From: Uloborus plumipes
Lineage: Eukaryota > Arthropoda > Arachnida > Araneae > Uloboridae
NCBI GenBank assembly: GCA_038373865.1
Contig: JAXGGA010002276.1
Coordinates: forward strand, 62,001 to 126,000
Direction: 5' to 3'
DNA: 64,000 nt
Part shown: piece after piece, positions 1 through 10,496 of the stretch
How the letters are laid out: the number at the start of each line of letters is the position of its first letter
Position numbering within the stretch: the stretch's first letter is position 1
Made by a program: the position numbers and the translations under genes
The notes under the pieces: generated by a model
What the model saw: the letters and a program-made list of their open reading frames with translations, nothing else
Told to the model about the DNA's origin: nothing
Database searches by the model: none

Positions 1-600
1 TAATCGCACCACACTTGACAGAAGGAAGACAAAAACACGTTTTTTTTTTTTTTTTTTTTCTTTGAACAACAGCAAAAATGTGGATTGGTTGTTTATTTTT
101 CGATGATAGCGGTGAAAAAAAAAATCTTTAAAATGATGTCTTACTCTCAAAGTTTCATAAAATAATGACGAAAACACAATAAATAAATAAATGAAATTAA
201 AATAAAAGAACGCCTTTGAGAAATAATACACATGATGATGGAAAGACCTCTTTCTGCCCGGGTTCAAACTTATGCGGTTAACATTATAAGCACGGATGAT
301 CTGATCACACCATTGCCGCTTAGGTTTTGAATGCTATTCATTGAGGAAATTGTAATGAAAAACTGGAAAAAGTTTTTACGTCATGGGTCTAATTTTCGTC
401 ATCATAACCTTTAAGATGGGGGACAAGTAATGGAGTTTGGCGAACGAATAAGAAAGATCTCAACTAAAAACAAGCTGGAGAAAAAATAGTTTGGATAAAA
501 TCAAAAAGATTAACAATATTGAATAAAATACGGTAGTATGGAATTTCCATGCTCTAACGTTAATTTTCATTTCTTAAGTGAGTTTTTATTTATTTTTGTA
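1..600. other. AT-rich DNA, no gene seen
   Basis: Low-complexity AT-rich sequence with a poly-T run near 39-59 and several poly-A runs. Stops are frequent in all frames and no domain is recognisable. No terminal repeats or target duplications were found. Confidence 0.6.
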
Positions 601-718
601 CTTCAAACACTCACCCCCCCCCCCGCCCCTAATAGCCCCAAGTCCCAACAAAATGAAGCCTTACTTCATTTTGCTGGGACTTGTGGCTATTAGGTGCGGG
701 GGGGGGGGTTGAGTTTTT
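601..718. repeat. Long hairpin with poly-C / poly-G arms
   Basis: Two arms of about 48 bp pair with only about three mismatches around a loop of roughly six bases (GCCTTA). One arm carries a C run followed by CCCTAATAGCC and AAGTCCCAACAAAATGAA; the other carries the complement and ends in a G run. The outer edges (CAAACACTCA and TGAGTTTTTG) also nearly pair, so this may be a very short foldback element. I see no clear target duplication. Confidence 0.75.
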
Positions 719-2050
719 GAATTATAAATATGAAATGCCTCAGACTCATATTTTTCATTGTCCTGCAAAGGGTTATTTTAAACTCGGGAAATTGAGAAAA
801 TTCGAAATGGCTTAAACCGTCGAAACCAGTTATATAGGCAGAAAAAAAAAATGTTAAAAAAAATATGTGCCATATATTAAGTTCTTTTTTAACTTGTTTT
901 AGTTTTTGGTGTTTGCAACTTGTTTAACTGAAACTGTGCCATCATTATGTATGTAAGATGAAAAATTGTTTTAATTTGATTTCAATACCTCAAAATGATT
1001 TTAATAATTCAAAATGAACGTGCAATCAAATCGTTTACACACTTTGTGTAGAAAAAAATTCTTGCCCTACTCCCCGATCCGTAGTTTTCGTACACCCTAT
1101 TAACTTTGAAAAAAATTGCTTAAGCAATCCCTGTGTGTTTGTTTTGTGTCAACGAAAAAAAAAACAGAAAAGAAAAGAAACCTCAATCAATTATACCAAT
1201 TTTTCCAAAAGAGCTCGTGCTCTGAGGGATTAAAAAAATCGGTTTTTGTGATTCTCCAAAATTCTAACAATATCGTGTCCCCGAAGGGAGACACAAAAAT
1301 TGTTTGACCTAAAAAGTTTTTAATGTTTTTAATTGTTAGAAATACTTTTATCGATGTTAAGCCAATCAACTTAAAACAATCCTTCATTTATTTTTTCCTA
1401 CAAAAATTTTTGAATCACCCAAAAGTCACTCTTTTCGCGTCTTCCAACCTCTTTCTCCACTGGGCATAAATTATTTTAAAATTTTACATGAACATTTCAC
1501 AATTTCAATTTGTAGTACTGAATTATGCACATTAATGAATGTAAGATAGTAGTTTTAGTTTATTTAATTGCTTAAATAATCAAGGTACATCATTTTCAAG
1601 TTTATTCCAAGGTTTGCATTTCACTCTCCTGGCCTTAAAATGTAGTTCATTTGTTAAAGGCAACAAGAAGGAATTTTGAAGACTTCAGCCCTTCGGCTCA
1701 AGATCAGCTTATGGGATGTGGGTTATTTTCACCAAATGCTTACATTTCAGAATTTTTAAGTAATTTTTTTAACTTGCTATTTTCTTTTTGAATCACTAAC
1801 AGATGTTTTATCACATATTTTAAGTGTGTGAAAAAGTAATTGGTTGTACACTTTGATGCATAATTAAGTATTCAAATGCTGTTGTAAAACTTTAAGTTGC
1901 AAGGAAAATTGTCGTCCGTTTCCATACAAAATCAATATGAAATCTCACTTTTAAACCATGCCATAGCGCATAGAGCCAAGTTCATTTAAAATTATTTGGG
2001 ACCCTAAAGCTTAAAACGATGTTTGTGATCATTCAAATATTGATCAAAAA
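719..2050. other. AT-rich DNA, no gene seen
   Basis: AT-rich noncoding sequence. The longest open frames are about 60 codons, overlap on opposite strands and show no recognisable domain. No RNA gene, terminal inverted repeat or tandem array was seen. Confidence 0.55.
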
Positions 2051-2051
2051 C

Positions 2052-2353
2052 TGTATGGTAACGGACTTGACATTTGGTAACGGATTTGACCAATAACGGA
2101 CTTGACATTTCAACCAAAATGTCAAATTATGGCTAGGTTGTCGAATTCAAAATTTGAACAACAATTTGCATTTTCTTAGAGTTGTATAATAAACAATATT
2201 TCGGGGTAAAAGTTGAGAAAAAGTAAAAATTAATACTAAAATCTTTGGTAACAGACTTGACAAAGAATAAAAATACGCACCTGGAAGAGATCTGCGAAAC
2301 GCCACAACAATACTTCTCGACTCAAAATAATCTTGGGGTAACGGACTTGACAA
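2052..2353 (+). repeat. Iterated TAACGGACTTGACA motif cluster
   Basis: Five near-identical 14-bp words begin at about 2059, 2078, 2094, 2249 and 2339, all in the same orientation and mostly preceded by GG. Variants are TAACGGATTTGACC and TAACAGACTTGACA. Irregular spacing means it is not a satellite. The pattern matches the iterated subterminal motifs of other elements in this window, so I infer part of a DNA transposon. Neither end of such an element could be defined. Confidence 0.65.
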
Positions 2354-3410
2354 GAACTGCCGGACAAAATATATTCATACATTTCTTAATGAAAAAAAAT
2401 TACTATTGTCTATATTTTTAATGAATATCGTATACTAATAGTCAATATATAAAACTAATTTGCTGTATATACTTTTGTATACAATTAAATATATAAAAAA
2501 CGTAGTTGAACTTGGAAATGAACAAGCGTTTCTGCCTTGATTCTCATTTTTAAAGACTTATACAAAAATAAATAAATAAATTTCAATAATTTTTTGAGTG
2601 ATGGAATTTTTTTAATTTTATTTTTTTTTGGGGGGGGGGGATATTTCTTGCAGAAAATAATTGTTCGCATTGAATTTGAAATATAAGTTATGCTTCAAAA
2701 TCGTCTTTTTAACCTCCGGACAGCAAATGTAAGCAAATTTTGAAAATGACCCATGTATTATTAGACGTTAACGGATTACTATTATCTTGGGGTAAAAATT
2801 TCAGCCAATCTTGTTCATTTGTTGGGCAGTGATCTGAATGGCAACAATATTGAAGAGTGCTTTTATACATATGAAGCAGCCGTTTTAGGAAAAAAACACT
2901 TGATTTTTTTTTTTTTCGCCTCTCAGGCTAAGCTCCCTGAAGAGGAATTTTTTGACACTTTTGTAATTGTCAACAAGCTTAAGCTTCAACACAAGTGAAT
3001 TTGGTGGGGTAAAAAAGTCATTTGAAATTTCGACTCAGTGACGAACAAATGGTTAGAAATTTATATTTTTAACTGAAATCAAACTTGAAAATTATCGTTT
3101 CTGAGAAAAGTAAAACTTGAATCAGAAATCGTACTTGTATTCCTTTTTAACAAAATGTAGCAAAACATCAATTTAAATACCATTTTCTCTTTGGAAAAGT
3201 ATCAAGCTTCATTTTTAATAAAAAGTTATGCTTTTGACTTGCTTGAATTAGATATTAGAGACTATCTTAATTATAATGAGAACTCTTTAAAGTGACCAAA
3301 ATGTCACGGAACAAAGGAGTGTCCGCCTAAAGAAGAGATTACTGCATGTCAAATAACTGCCCGTTATTCGAAGTTTAAACTATTCAGATTGAACACTATG
3401 GAACAGCCTA
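2354..3410. other. AT-rich DNA, no gene seen
   Basis: Noncoding AT-rich sequence with a poly-G run near 2630-2640 and scattered homopolymers. No open frame beyond about 61 codons and no recognisable domain. Confidence 0.5.
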
Positions 3411-3682
3411 TTTAAAAGCAGTAGCGTGGCAAGCAAGGGTGTCGTCACCAGGGGCGGTAATTCGTGGGGGACCCCCCCCCCCCCTTCACACCATCACACA
3501 CAAAAAAAAATCCACCAACCGCAAGAATGTAAAATAAAGAAAAGAAAACGTTTCGCAAATAACGAAATCCATACAACATCCATAAGCACCTTTTTTTTTG
3601 TGTCACAACGAAAACTTAAGTTTATTTAAAGTGTAAACGCAGTGGCGTAAAATGAAATTCTACGCAAGTGAATTTACATTAA

Positions 3683-4409
3683 CCCTTTAACTGTCAAGTT
3701 ATTTTAATGATTTGGGTGCACAAATTGTCAATTTTTTTTATTGCAAAAATCAAAGGTTTAGTACAAAATAAAACATACTTAGAAGTTAAAAATTGATATT
3801 TTGAAGCACATGGGTAAAATATTTAAAGTTTTGTAGCCACTGCATATTTGCTTGAGGCGGCTGCCACTCAACATGGCAGTTGTAAAGTTCGCTTCTAGTG
3901 GAGCATTATTTTCTAAAAATGAAAAAAAAAAAATTATTTTCTAAAAAATAAATAAATGAAATAAAAATTAAATAAATAAAAGTGAATGCCTTTCGGTAAT
4001 TCAGTCTTGTGTGGTATAACTGGAAACACTTTTCCAAGCACAAACCCGAGAAACAGTCACGGACGTCATTTCAAGTATTTCCAGGGGGGGGGGGGGCAAA
4101 GGGTCCAAACACAATGCAATTTCATCGAAAAACATACAAAACCACGCCCACTTATATGTAAATACATTGATTTCTCAAAGTCGGGGGTCAATTGACCCCC
4201 CCTGCCCCCCCCCCCTAAATGACGGGCCTTTAAACAGTCGGGTTTGACAAAGAGATGAAGCCGAAATAAACGTCTCCCGATAGATATTCGGGTATAACAA
4301 TACGATGCACTCAAAAAAAAAAAAAAGAAAAAAATTACCCCGAGTAATACTCGGGCGTGACATTTTCGAACACCAGTGCTGTGCCCGAGATTATCTCGGG
4401 GTTAAAAGG
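3683..4409. mobile_element. TTAA-flanked piggyBac-like MITE
   Basis: The element is bounded by TTAA on both sides (3679-3682 and 4410-4413). The ends are imperfect inverted repeats: CCCTTTAACTG at the left and GGGGTTAAAAGG at the right. TTAA duplication with CC-starting ends is the signature of the piggyBac superfamily. No transposase is readable, so it would be non-autonomous. The right end contains three 17-bp palindromes of the form CCCGA-N7-TCGGG (about 4277, 4340 and 4384). Poly-G and poly-C runs occur inside (about 4084-4096 and 4196-4215). Confidence 0.65.
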
Positions 4410-4884
4410 TTAAATAACAAATATATAAAAGCTTTCTCGAAAAACTGACACGAGACGCCTTTTGTTCTCAAAGAAAAACTCGGAAAAACCCCGTCTGGGG
4501 TCCAGGGGATTCAGAGGACTTTTAAGGGGCAATTGGAACAAAAAAAAATATCAAGAAAAAGTAGGCGAAGATTTTTAAAGAGTTATACATATTTTCAAGA
4601 AAAGATAAATAAATCTTTTGGGTGAATAAATTGCTGACATCAATCGACAGAGGAAGAGCGAAGGACTAGAACGATAACGCATTATCACTTGCTGACACCG
4701 ACTTTCGGTAAAGCTTTTGATCATCTCTTGATTCACTGACAAGCACAAACGCATTAAAATGTAAAATAGCTAATCGGAAAAAAAAAATCATTAAATTTGT
4801 TCATAGAAATGGAGTAGAGATTCAGAAATCTGATGACGAGAGTGAACCAACATCCTTGATTTTAAGCAAAGTCCTAGTTTACAC
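4410..4884. other. AT-rich DNA between two TTAA elements, no gene seen
   Basis: Nothing recognisable: no long open frame, repeat pair or RNA gene. It ends at the TTAA duplication of the next element. Confidence 0.5.
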
Positions 4885-5179
4885 TTAACCCATTAATGCC
4901 TGACATTTTTTTTTTCAAAGATATTTTGTATACTGGTTACAAATAGTGTTTAATGGACAGGAAAAATAATTAAAAAATATCATGTAAAAAATAATTGTTT
5001 TATTTAAAAAACAAATCGTCCCTAAAAAGGGACGCTTGGCACCAGAGGGTACATACTTTTTTTACCAAATTTTTTTTCTGCTTACGATATAATATTTAAA
5101 AAGGCATTTTATAAGAAGAAATAAAAGCAGCAATTAACATAAACTGGAAAGGAAATGCGTTGTTGAGTGAGAAAGTCAG

Positions 5180-5870
5180 CAAAGCATTTGTTGTGAAAAC
5201 CTACATTGCATTTGCTGCACTTCCGATACGCTTTTTTACTTCAATGGGCACATCTTACATGAGTCTTATTTAAAGCAATATAACTACTTTCCCCATAATA
5301 ACTAACTCAATCCGGTACTCTTGAGCTCAATGCATTCTGTATAGCAGCTTCTAAAAGAAAATGAAGAGCGGCAACCACCATTTTTTAGATTGGATCAAAA
5401 ACAGGTAATTTCCTATATTTTGATGCATGGGATCTGTTCCTTTCATGCAACGATTGTACTGAGCAACTATATTTGGTTCATCAATTTCAATTACTTTCTT
5501 TTCGGTATTGGACAATTGCTTAGCTTTTACTATAGGATAATCTCCATGAAGATTCGATGCAATAGTTACGACATTGCTATTATTCAACCGAACCAACGTA
5601 ATATTATTTTACCTGTCATCGACATTTAATCCAAACTGCCTCTCTTTTCTTTTTTGAACAATGTAACTTTAGTTAACGGGCATTTTCAATCCGATTCTCG
5701 CATAAATCCTTTCTGATACAAATTATCAAGTACGGACGCAAGAGAAGTAAATAAATTGTCACGGTAGAGATCAAAATTGGCATGCTCAGGGAATTCTGAA
5801 ATTGAATCTGCAACCTCTGCACCCCCCCCCCTTCCCAAACAACAAATTCATATGCAATCCTTGAATTCTT
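5180..5870 (-). pseudogene. piggyBac transposase fragment (catalytic core end and C-terminal zinc ribbon)
   Basis: Read on the minus strand. The part near 5870-5600 gives a stretch with NFDLYRDNLFTSL, matching the 'DNFFTS' region of DDE_Tnp_1_7 transposases, and then an in-frame stop. The open part 5596-5351 contains VVTIASN, then IDEPNIVAQYNRCMKGTDPMH, and KWWLPLFIFF; these correspond to the conserved 'P..V..YN..MGGVD..D' and 'KWW.PLF' blocks. Further left, near 5275-5180, KTHVRCAH, a stop where a cysteine codon is expected, then KCSKCNVGFHNKCF gives the cysteine/histidine-rich C-terminal zinc ribbon. The N-terminal half is absent: the frame runs into the junction of the duplicated block. 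With several stops and frameshifts this cannot be an active enzyme. The product would have cut and pasted the host element at TTAA sites. Confidence 0.85.
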
Positions 5871-6414
5871 ATAAAAAAATACCTAAATGCATTATAGAAG
5901 AGTAATTAAATATAACAAATAATTAGTGTTTTAAAGAATTACATTTTTGAAATAACTTTTTTTTTCAAAATTTACCTTGAGTATTTTTTGTAATTTCAAA
6001 TAAATAAAGAAAGAAATAATAAATGATAAAATATTTTAAGAAAATTGTACTTAAATTTAAATATCAATTAACTTAATTTAATTAGATTTTTTAAGTTTCA
6101 AAAATGAAAATTATTATCTACTAGTTGACCCGGCAAACGTTGTTTTGCCATATAAATAATTTCCTAGTAATTTCTAGTGTTGACAAAAAATAGCTTACTT
6201 ATTGTAAGTATGTAGTATGTATGTATGGTAGAATGTGTATATTGTATGTATGTAAGAATGTGGTATATGCGTGAAATAAGCATGGAGCGCTGTGAACGAT
6301 GCGGGAATATAAAAATAACAAAAGGCAAACATTATTTTTAAGTTATTATAATTTATTCCTTAAAATTATATATCATTAATTAAACAATTACGACAGTAAC
6401 ACTATTAAACAATA

Positions 6415-6813
6415 TCAATCTCTTAATGCTATAGCGTGAACAATATTTTTTGTTAGTCCATCTTTAGCTAACACAAACAAACTGGATGGTTTACCCACTC
6501 GAGAGCATGCCACGTATAATTGTCCGTGTGAAAAACATGGTGTTCTCAAATCTAAGCCACAAACAGACATCGTTTGACCTTGGGATTTGTTGATAGTCAT
6601 TGCAAATGCCAATCTAATCGGAAACTGAATACGTTTGAATTGAATTGGCACATCTGTAGGTATAATAGGAATCCGTGGTATGAGTATATTTTCACCTCTG
6701 AACTTGCCAGTTAAAACCCTGGCTTCGATCACGTTTTTCATTAATTTTTGAATGACTAATCGCGTACCGTTGCACAGTTCAAATTACGAAGCAAGATAAT
6801 TGGAGATCCCACC
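6415..6813 (-). pseudogene. Helitron RepHel helicase, C-terminal fragment (copy 1)
   Basis: About 130 residues from the end of a PIF1-type (superfamily 1B) helicase. Reading down the minus strand: GSPIILLRNLN, then a small deletion/frameshift near 6780, LCNGTRL, RIPIIPTDVPIQFKR, FAMTINKSQGQTM, and YVACSRVGK close to the stop. The INKSQGQT and ACSRV blocks are conserved late helicase motifs. The Walker A and B motifs and the whole Rep nuclease are missing. The 3' end of the Helitron follows the stop by about 290 bp, the usual order. An uninterrupted frame covers 6741-6415. Confidence 0.9.
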
Positions 6814-6818
6814 TTTAT

Positions 6819-7580
6819 TTTGTAAAAATTTGTGTCACTTTAATGGTCGTTCATACCCCCCCCCCCCCTCTAGCAGTGAAAAAAAACTTTATACAGCAGA
6901 TTTTGCCTAATAACTCAACACTCATGGTGTTTGATACATTTTATTTGTTTGTAATGATGTTTTTTGGTCACAACCAATATGAAAATCACAAAAATAGTTA
7001 CTTTAATTTTTAACATATATTTATCTTCTTCAGAATTTTTGACTTTTAATTTTACCTTGAATTTGACGTAAATGCAAGATATAAAATACAGAATTTTATA
7101 AAGGTACAAAAATTAACATAATATAATTGATAGTGTATATAATTTTTGAAAAAATAATATAAGTGCCGCAAATCAAAAACCATTTATTGCCACAATCGAT
7201 TCAAAGCCCCCAAAAATGGCACAAACGTCCATAAGAAAATTCTACAGCATCGAAGGACCCCATTGCCAATTTTAACAAAGATCCGACCAAAACTGTCATT
7301 TTGTACTATAAAAAAATATGGGGATCCCCATGAGGGGATGTACCTGCATAAGGACATTACAATCATTAAAATCATTCAAAAAAAAAAAAAAAAAAAAACA
7401 TGCAGCTGTTCGAAAAAACCCTTGCGGACCTGGATTCGATCTCATTCCATCAGGAACTTCAACCTGACGCGCCTAACCACTTGACCATCGGGTCGCTCAT
7501 TGAAGTAAGGATTTACGATAACACATATTGTTTTAGTTCAGTAGATCAGATATTATATGCGAACAAAAAAAATTTAGGAG
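6819..7580. repeat. Captured segment in Helitron copy 1 (also near 8918 and 32745)
   Basis: This stretch between the Helitron 5' end and the helicase fragment matches 32745-33415 closely and is duplicated in the second Helitron. It includes a poly-C run, a long AT-rich part and a tRNA-like head on the minus strand. The 32745 copy is not flanked by the same Helitron ends, so gene-fragment-style capture by the Helitron is the simplest reading. No coding capacity. Confidence 0.65.
7420..7499 (-). repeat. tRNA-derived SINE-like head (copy 1)
   Basis: On the minus strand the sequence carries an A-box-like GGTCAAGTGGTTAGG and a B-box-like GATCGAATCC about 50 bases apart, the split promoter spacing of tRNA-derived SINEs. 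Four copies occur in the window (also 9510, 32213 and 33300). All are embedded in longer repeats, so they are probably not independently active. Confidence 0.6.
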
Positions 7581-8511
7581 TGGACTACCCCTAACATTTA
7601 GGGGGATGAAAAATAGATGTTGGCCGATTCTCATAGATACTGGATAAGCACAAAAAATGTCATCAAAATCGGTCAAGCCGTTTCGGAGGAGTATGGCAAC
7701 GAAAACTGTGACACGAGAATTTTCTATATTAGATTTTTCAGTATGAAACATTTACTAACCTCTTTTGAGATAAATTATAAATTCTAAGTAAGAAATCAGC
7801 CATGGTTAAACAATGCAGCCTTTAGTGCCTAGCGTCTCTTTTTAGAGACTCTGCCCCCCCCCCCCTTCCCAAACAACAAATTCATATGCAATCCTTGAAT
7901 TCTTCATCAAGTTGAAGTGCTAAGCTTCTGAAACAGCTTATAGGGCTTCTTCAACAGTCGGACTAAACAATAAAAAAATACCTAAATGCATTATAGAAGA
8001 GTAATTAAATATAACAAATAATTAGTGTTTTAAAGAATTACATTTTTGAAATAACTTTTTTTTTCAAAATTTACCTTGAGTATTTTTTGTAATTTCAAAT
8101 AAATAAAGAAAGAAATAATAAATGATAAAATATTTTAAGAAAATTGTACTTAAATTTAAATATCAATTAACTTAATTTAATTAGATTTTTTAAGTTTCAA
8201 AAATGAAAATTATTATCTACTAGTTGACCCGGCAAACGTTGTTTTGCCATATAAATAATTTCCTAGTAATTTCTAGTGTTGACAAAAAATAGCTTACTTA
8301 TCGTAAGTATGTAGTATGTATGTATGGTAGAATGTGTATATTGTATGTATAAGAATGTGGTATATGCGTGAAATAAGCATGGAGCGCTGTGAACGATGCG
8401 GGAATATAAAAATAACAAAAGGCAAACATTATTTTTAAGTTATTATAATTTATTCCTTAAAATTATATATCATTAATTAAACAATTACGACAGTAACACT
8501 ATTAAACAATA

Positions 8512-8910
8512 TCAATCTCTTAATGCTATAGCGTGAACAATATTTTTTGTTAGTCCATCTTTAGCTAACACAAACAAACTGGATGGTTTACCCACTCAAG
8601 AGCATGCCACGTATAATTGTCCGTGTGAAAAACATGGTGTTCTCAAATCTAAGCCACAAACAGACATCGTTTGACCTTGGGATTTGTTGATAGTCATTGC
8701 AAATGCCAATCTAATCGGAAACTGAATACGTTTGAATTGAATTGGCACATCTGTAGGTATAATAGGAATCCGTGGTGTGAGTATATTTTCACCTCTGAAC
8801 TTGCCAGTTAAAACCCTGGCTTCGATCACGTTTTTCATTAATTTTTGAATGACTAATCGCGTACCGTTGCACAGTTCAAATTACGAAGCAAGATAATTGG
8901 AGATCCCACC
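8512..8910 (-). pseudogene. Helitron RepHel helicase, C-terminal fragment (copy 2)
   Basis: Same fragment as in copy 1 and almost identical to it. The arginine codon of the conserved ACSRV motif has become a stop (TGA at 8598-8596), a single C-to-T change in a CpG relative to copy 1. The open frame is thus cut after YVACS, about 28 codons before the copy 1 end. Upstream it shows the same frameshift before LCNGTRL. Confidence 0.88.
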
Positions 8911-9509
8911 TTTATTTTGTAAAAATTTGTGTCACTTTAATGGTCGTTCATACCCCCCCCCTCTGGCAGTGAAAAAAAACTTTATACAGCAGATTTTGCC
9001 TAATAACTCAACACTCATGGTGTTTGATACATTTTATTTGTTTGTAATGATGTTTTTTGGTCACAACCAATATGAAAATCACAAAAATAGTTACTTTAAT
9101 TTTTAACATATATTTATCTTCTTCAGAATTTTTGACTTTTAATTTTACCTTGAATTTGACGTAAATGCAAGATATAAAATACAGAATTTTATAAAGGTAC
9201 AAAAATTAACATAATATAATTGATAGTGTATATAATTTTTGAAAAAATAATATAAGTGCCGCAAATCAAAAACCATTTATTGCCACAATCGATTCAAAGC
9301 CCCCAAAAATGGCACAAACGTCCATAAGAAAATTCTACAGCATCGAAGGACCCCATTGCCAATTTTAACAAAGATCCGACCAAAACTGTCATTTTGTACT
9401 ATAAAAAAATATGGGGTAGATCCCCATGAGGGGATGTACCTGCATAAGGACATTACAATCATTAAAATCATTCAAAAAAAAAATAAACATGCAGCTGTTC
9501 GAAAAAACC

Positions 9510-9589
9510 CTTGCGGACCTGGATTCGATCTCATTCCATCAGGAACTTCAACCTGACGCGCCTAACCACTTGACCATCGGGTCTCTCAT
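9510..9589 (-). repeat. tRNA-derived SINE-like head (copy 2)
   Basis: Duplicate of the head at 7420-7499, with the same A-box-like and B-box-like words and few substitutions. Part of the duplicated captured segment. Confidence 0.55.
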
Positions 9590-9996
9590 TGAAGTAAGGA
9601 TTTACGATAACACATATTGTTTTATACAGAAAATAACAACGTTACAATGCACAAAATTTGTAAACTTTACATATTGTTTTAGTTCAGTAGATCAGATGTT
9701 ATATGCGAACAAAAAAAATTTAGGAGTGGACTACCCCTAACATTTAGGGGGATGAAAAATAGATGTTGGCCGATTCTCATAGATACTGGATAAGCACAAA
9801 AAATGTCATCAAAATCGGTCAAGCCGTTTCGGAGGAGTATGGCAACGAAAACTGTGACACGAGAATTTTATATATTAGATTTTTCAGTATAAAACATTTA
9901 CTAACCTCTTTTGAGATAAATTATAAATTCTAAGTAAGAAATCAGCCATGGTTAAACAATGCAGCCTTTAGTGCCTAGCGTCTCTTTTTAGAGACG

Positions 9997-10364
9997 CTCT
10001 TAAATTGCAATAAAATCCATAAAAAAATTAAAATTTACAAAATTGCAAAAAAAAAAAAAGGTAAACTAAAATATCGATCAAAGTAGCACATATATCAAAC
10101 ACAGAGAGATTTACTCGTTAATAATTTTAAAAACTTGGCTTTTTGTTCTTGCGATTGTGAACGATGTAATTTTTGATAAAGATCATAATAAAATGGCTAC
10201 AGAACACACTTTACAATGGTTATGTGCTGCAATCTGTTAATAATGAATTGAAACAATACCAAAGTAATAATTCAACACAATTATTTGGTTGAAATGTTCA
10301 TTTTTGAAAAATTAGGGCACACTTTTTGGACCGCCCCTAAAAAGGGAAGCTAGGCATTAATGGG
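9997..10364. other. Right terminal region of the piggyBac copy
   Basis: AT-rich noncoding DNA. Its last ~190 bp match, in reverse complement, the left part of the MITE at 43126-43492, including a stretch that reads TTGCAGCACATAAC in the MITE. It holds the CCCCTAAAAAGGGAAG subterminal palindrome and the GGCATTAATGGG end. Confidence 0.7.
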
Positions 10365-10496
10365 TTAATTAGAAGTAAAATTAGTAGAAGCTTTGCAAGG
10401 AATTCAAAATTGCGCCAGTTATATTTAAATAAACACATAAATCATAACTGAACTAGTGAAATCTTTTACAAACTCTTAAATTCATCTTTGGGAGTC

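Larger units (their letters stand above)
6121..7733 (-). mobile_element. Helitron, copy 1 (5'-TC and 3'-CTAG ends intact)
   Basis: On the minus strand the element starts with TCTAATATAGAAAATTCTCG next to a host A. It ends in CTAG next to a host T, with a GGCAAA...TTTGCC hairpin just before the end. This is the Helitron terminal structure with AT target insertion and no duplication. The 3' third encodes the end of a RepHel helicase. The middle (about 6819-7580) is a segment also found outside the Helitron at about 32745-33415, so it looks captured. Lacking the Rep domain and most of the helicase, it is non-autonomous. Confidence 0.85.
8220..9879 (-). mobile_element. Helitron, copy 2
   Basis: Second copy of the Helitron, carried by the tandem duplication. 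It has the same TC start next to A (9879/9880), the same hairpin and the same CTAG end next to T. It is about 47 bp longer than copy 1, mostly because of an insertion near 9625-9680 that repeats the word ACATATTGTTTTA. Confidence 0.8.
5815..9996. repeat. ~2.03-kb segmental tandem duplication (two copies) carrying a Helitron
   Basis: Copy 1 runs about 5815-7848 and copy 2 about 7849-9996. They share nearly all sequence, including piggyBac-derived flanks outside the Helitron, so this is a segmental duplication and not tandem rolling-circle Helitron insertion. CTCTGC is shared at the left breakpoint and at the junction, consistent with short-homology joining next to a C run. Copy 2 has about 66 bp near 7905-7970 that copy 1 lacks, and about 55 extra bp near 9625-9680. 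Both copies end in GCCTAGCGTCTC and a short palindrome resembling the piggyBac subterminal region. Confidence 0.85.
4889..10364 (-). mobile_element. piggyBac transposon, decayed and enlarged by a nested tandem block
   Basis: TTAA lies at 4885-4888 and 10365-10368. The termini are exact inverted copies, CCCATTAATGCC at the left and GGCATTAATGGG at the right. A transposase remnant sits on the minus strand near the left end. The outer ~55 bp on the left and ~190 bp on the right match the MITE at 43126-43492, which is therefore an internal-deletion derivative of the same family. The copy is much longer than a typical 2.5-3.5 kb piggyBac because it contains a block with a Helitron, present twice in tandem. 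A palindrome, CCCTTTTTAGGG-like, lies near the right terminus. Confidence 0.85.
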
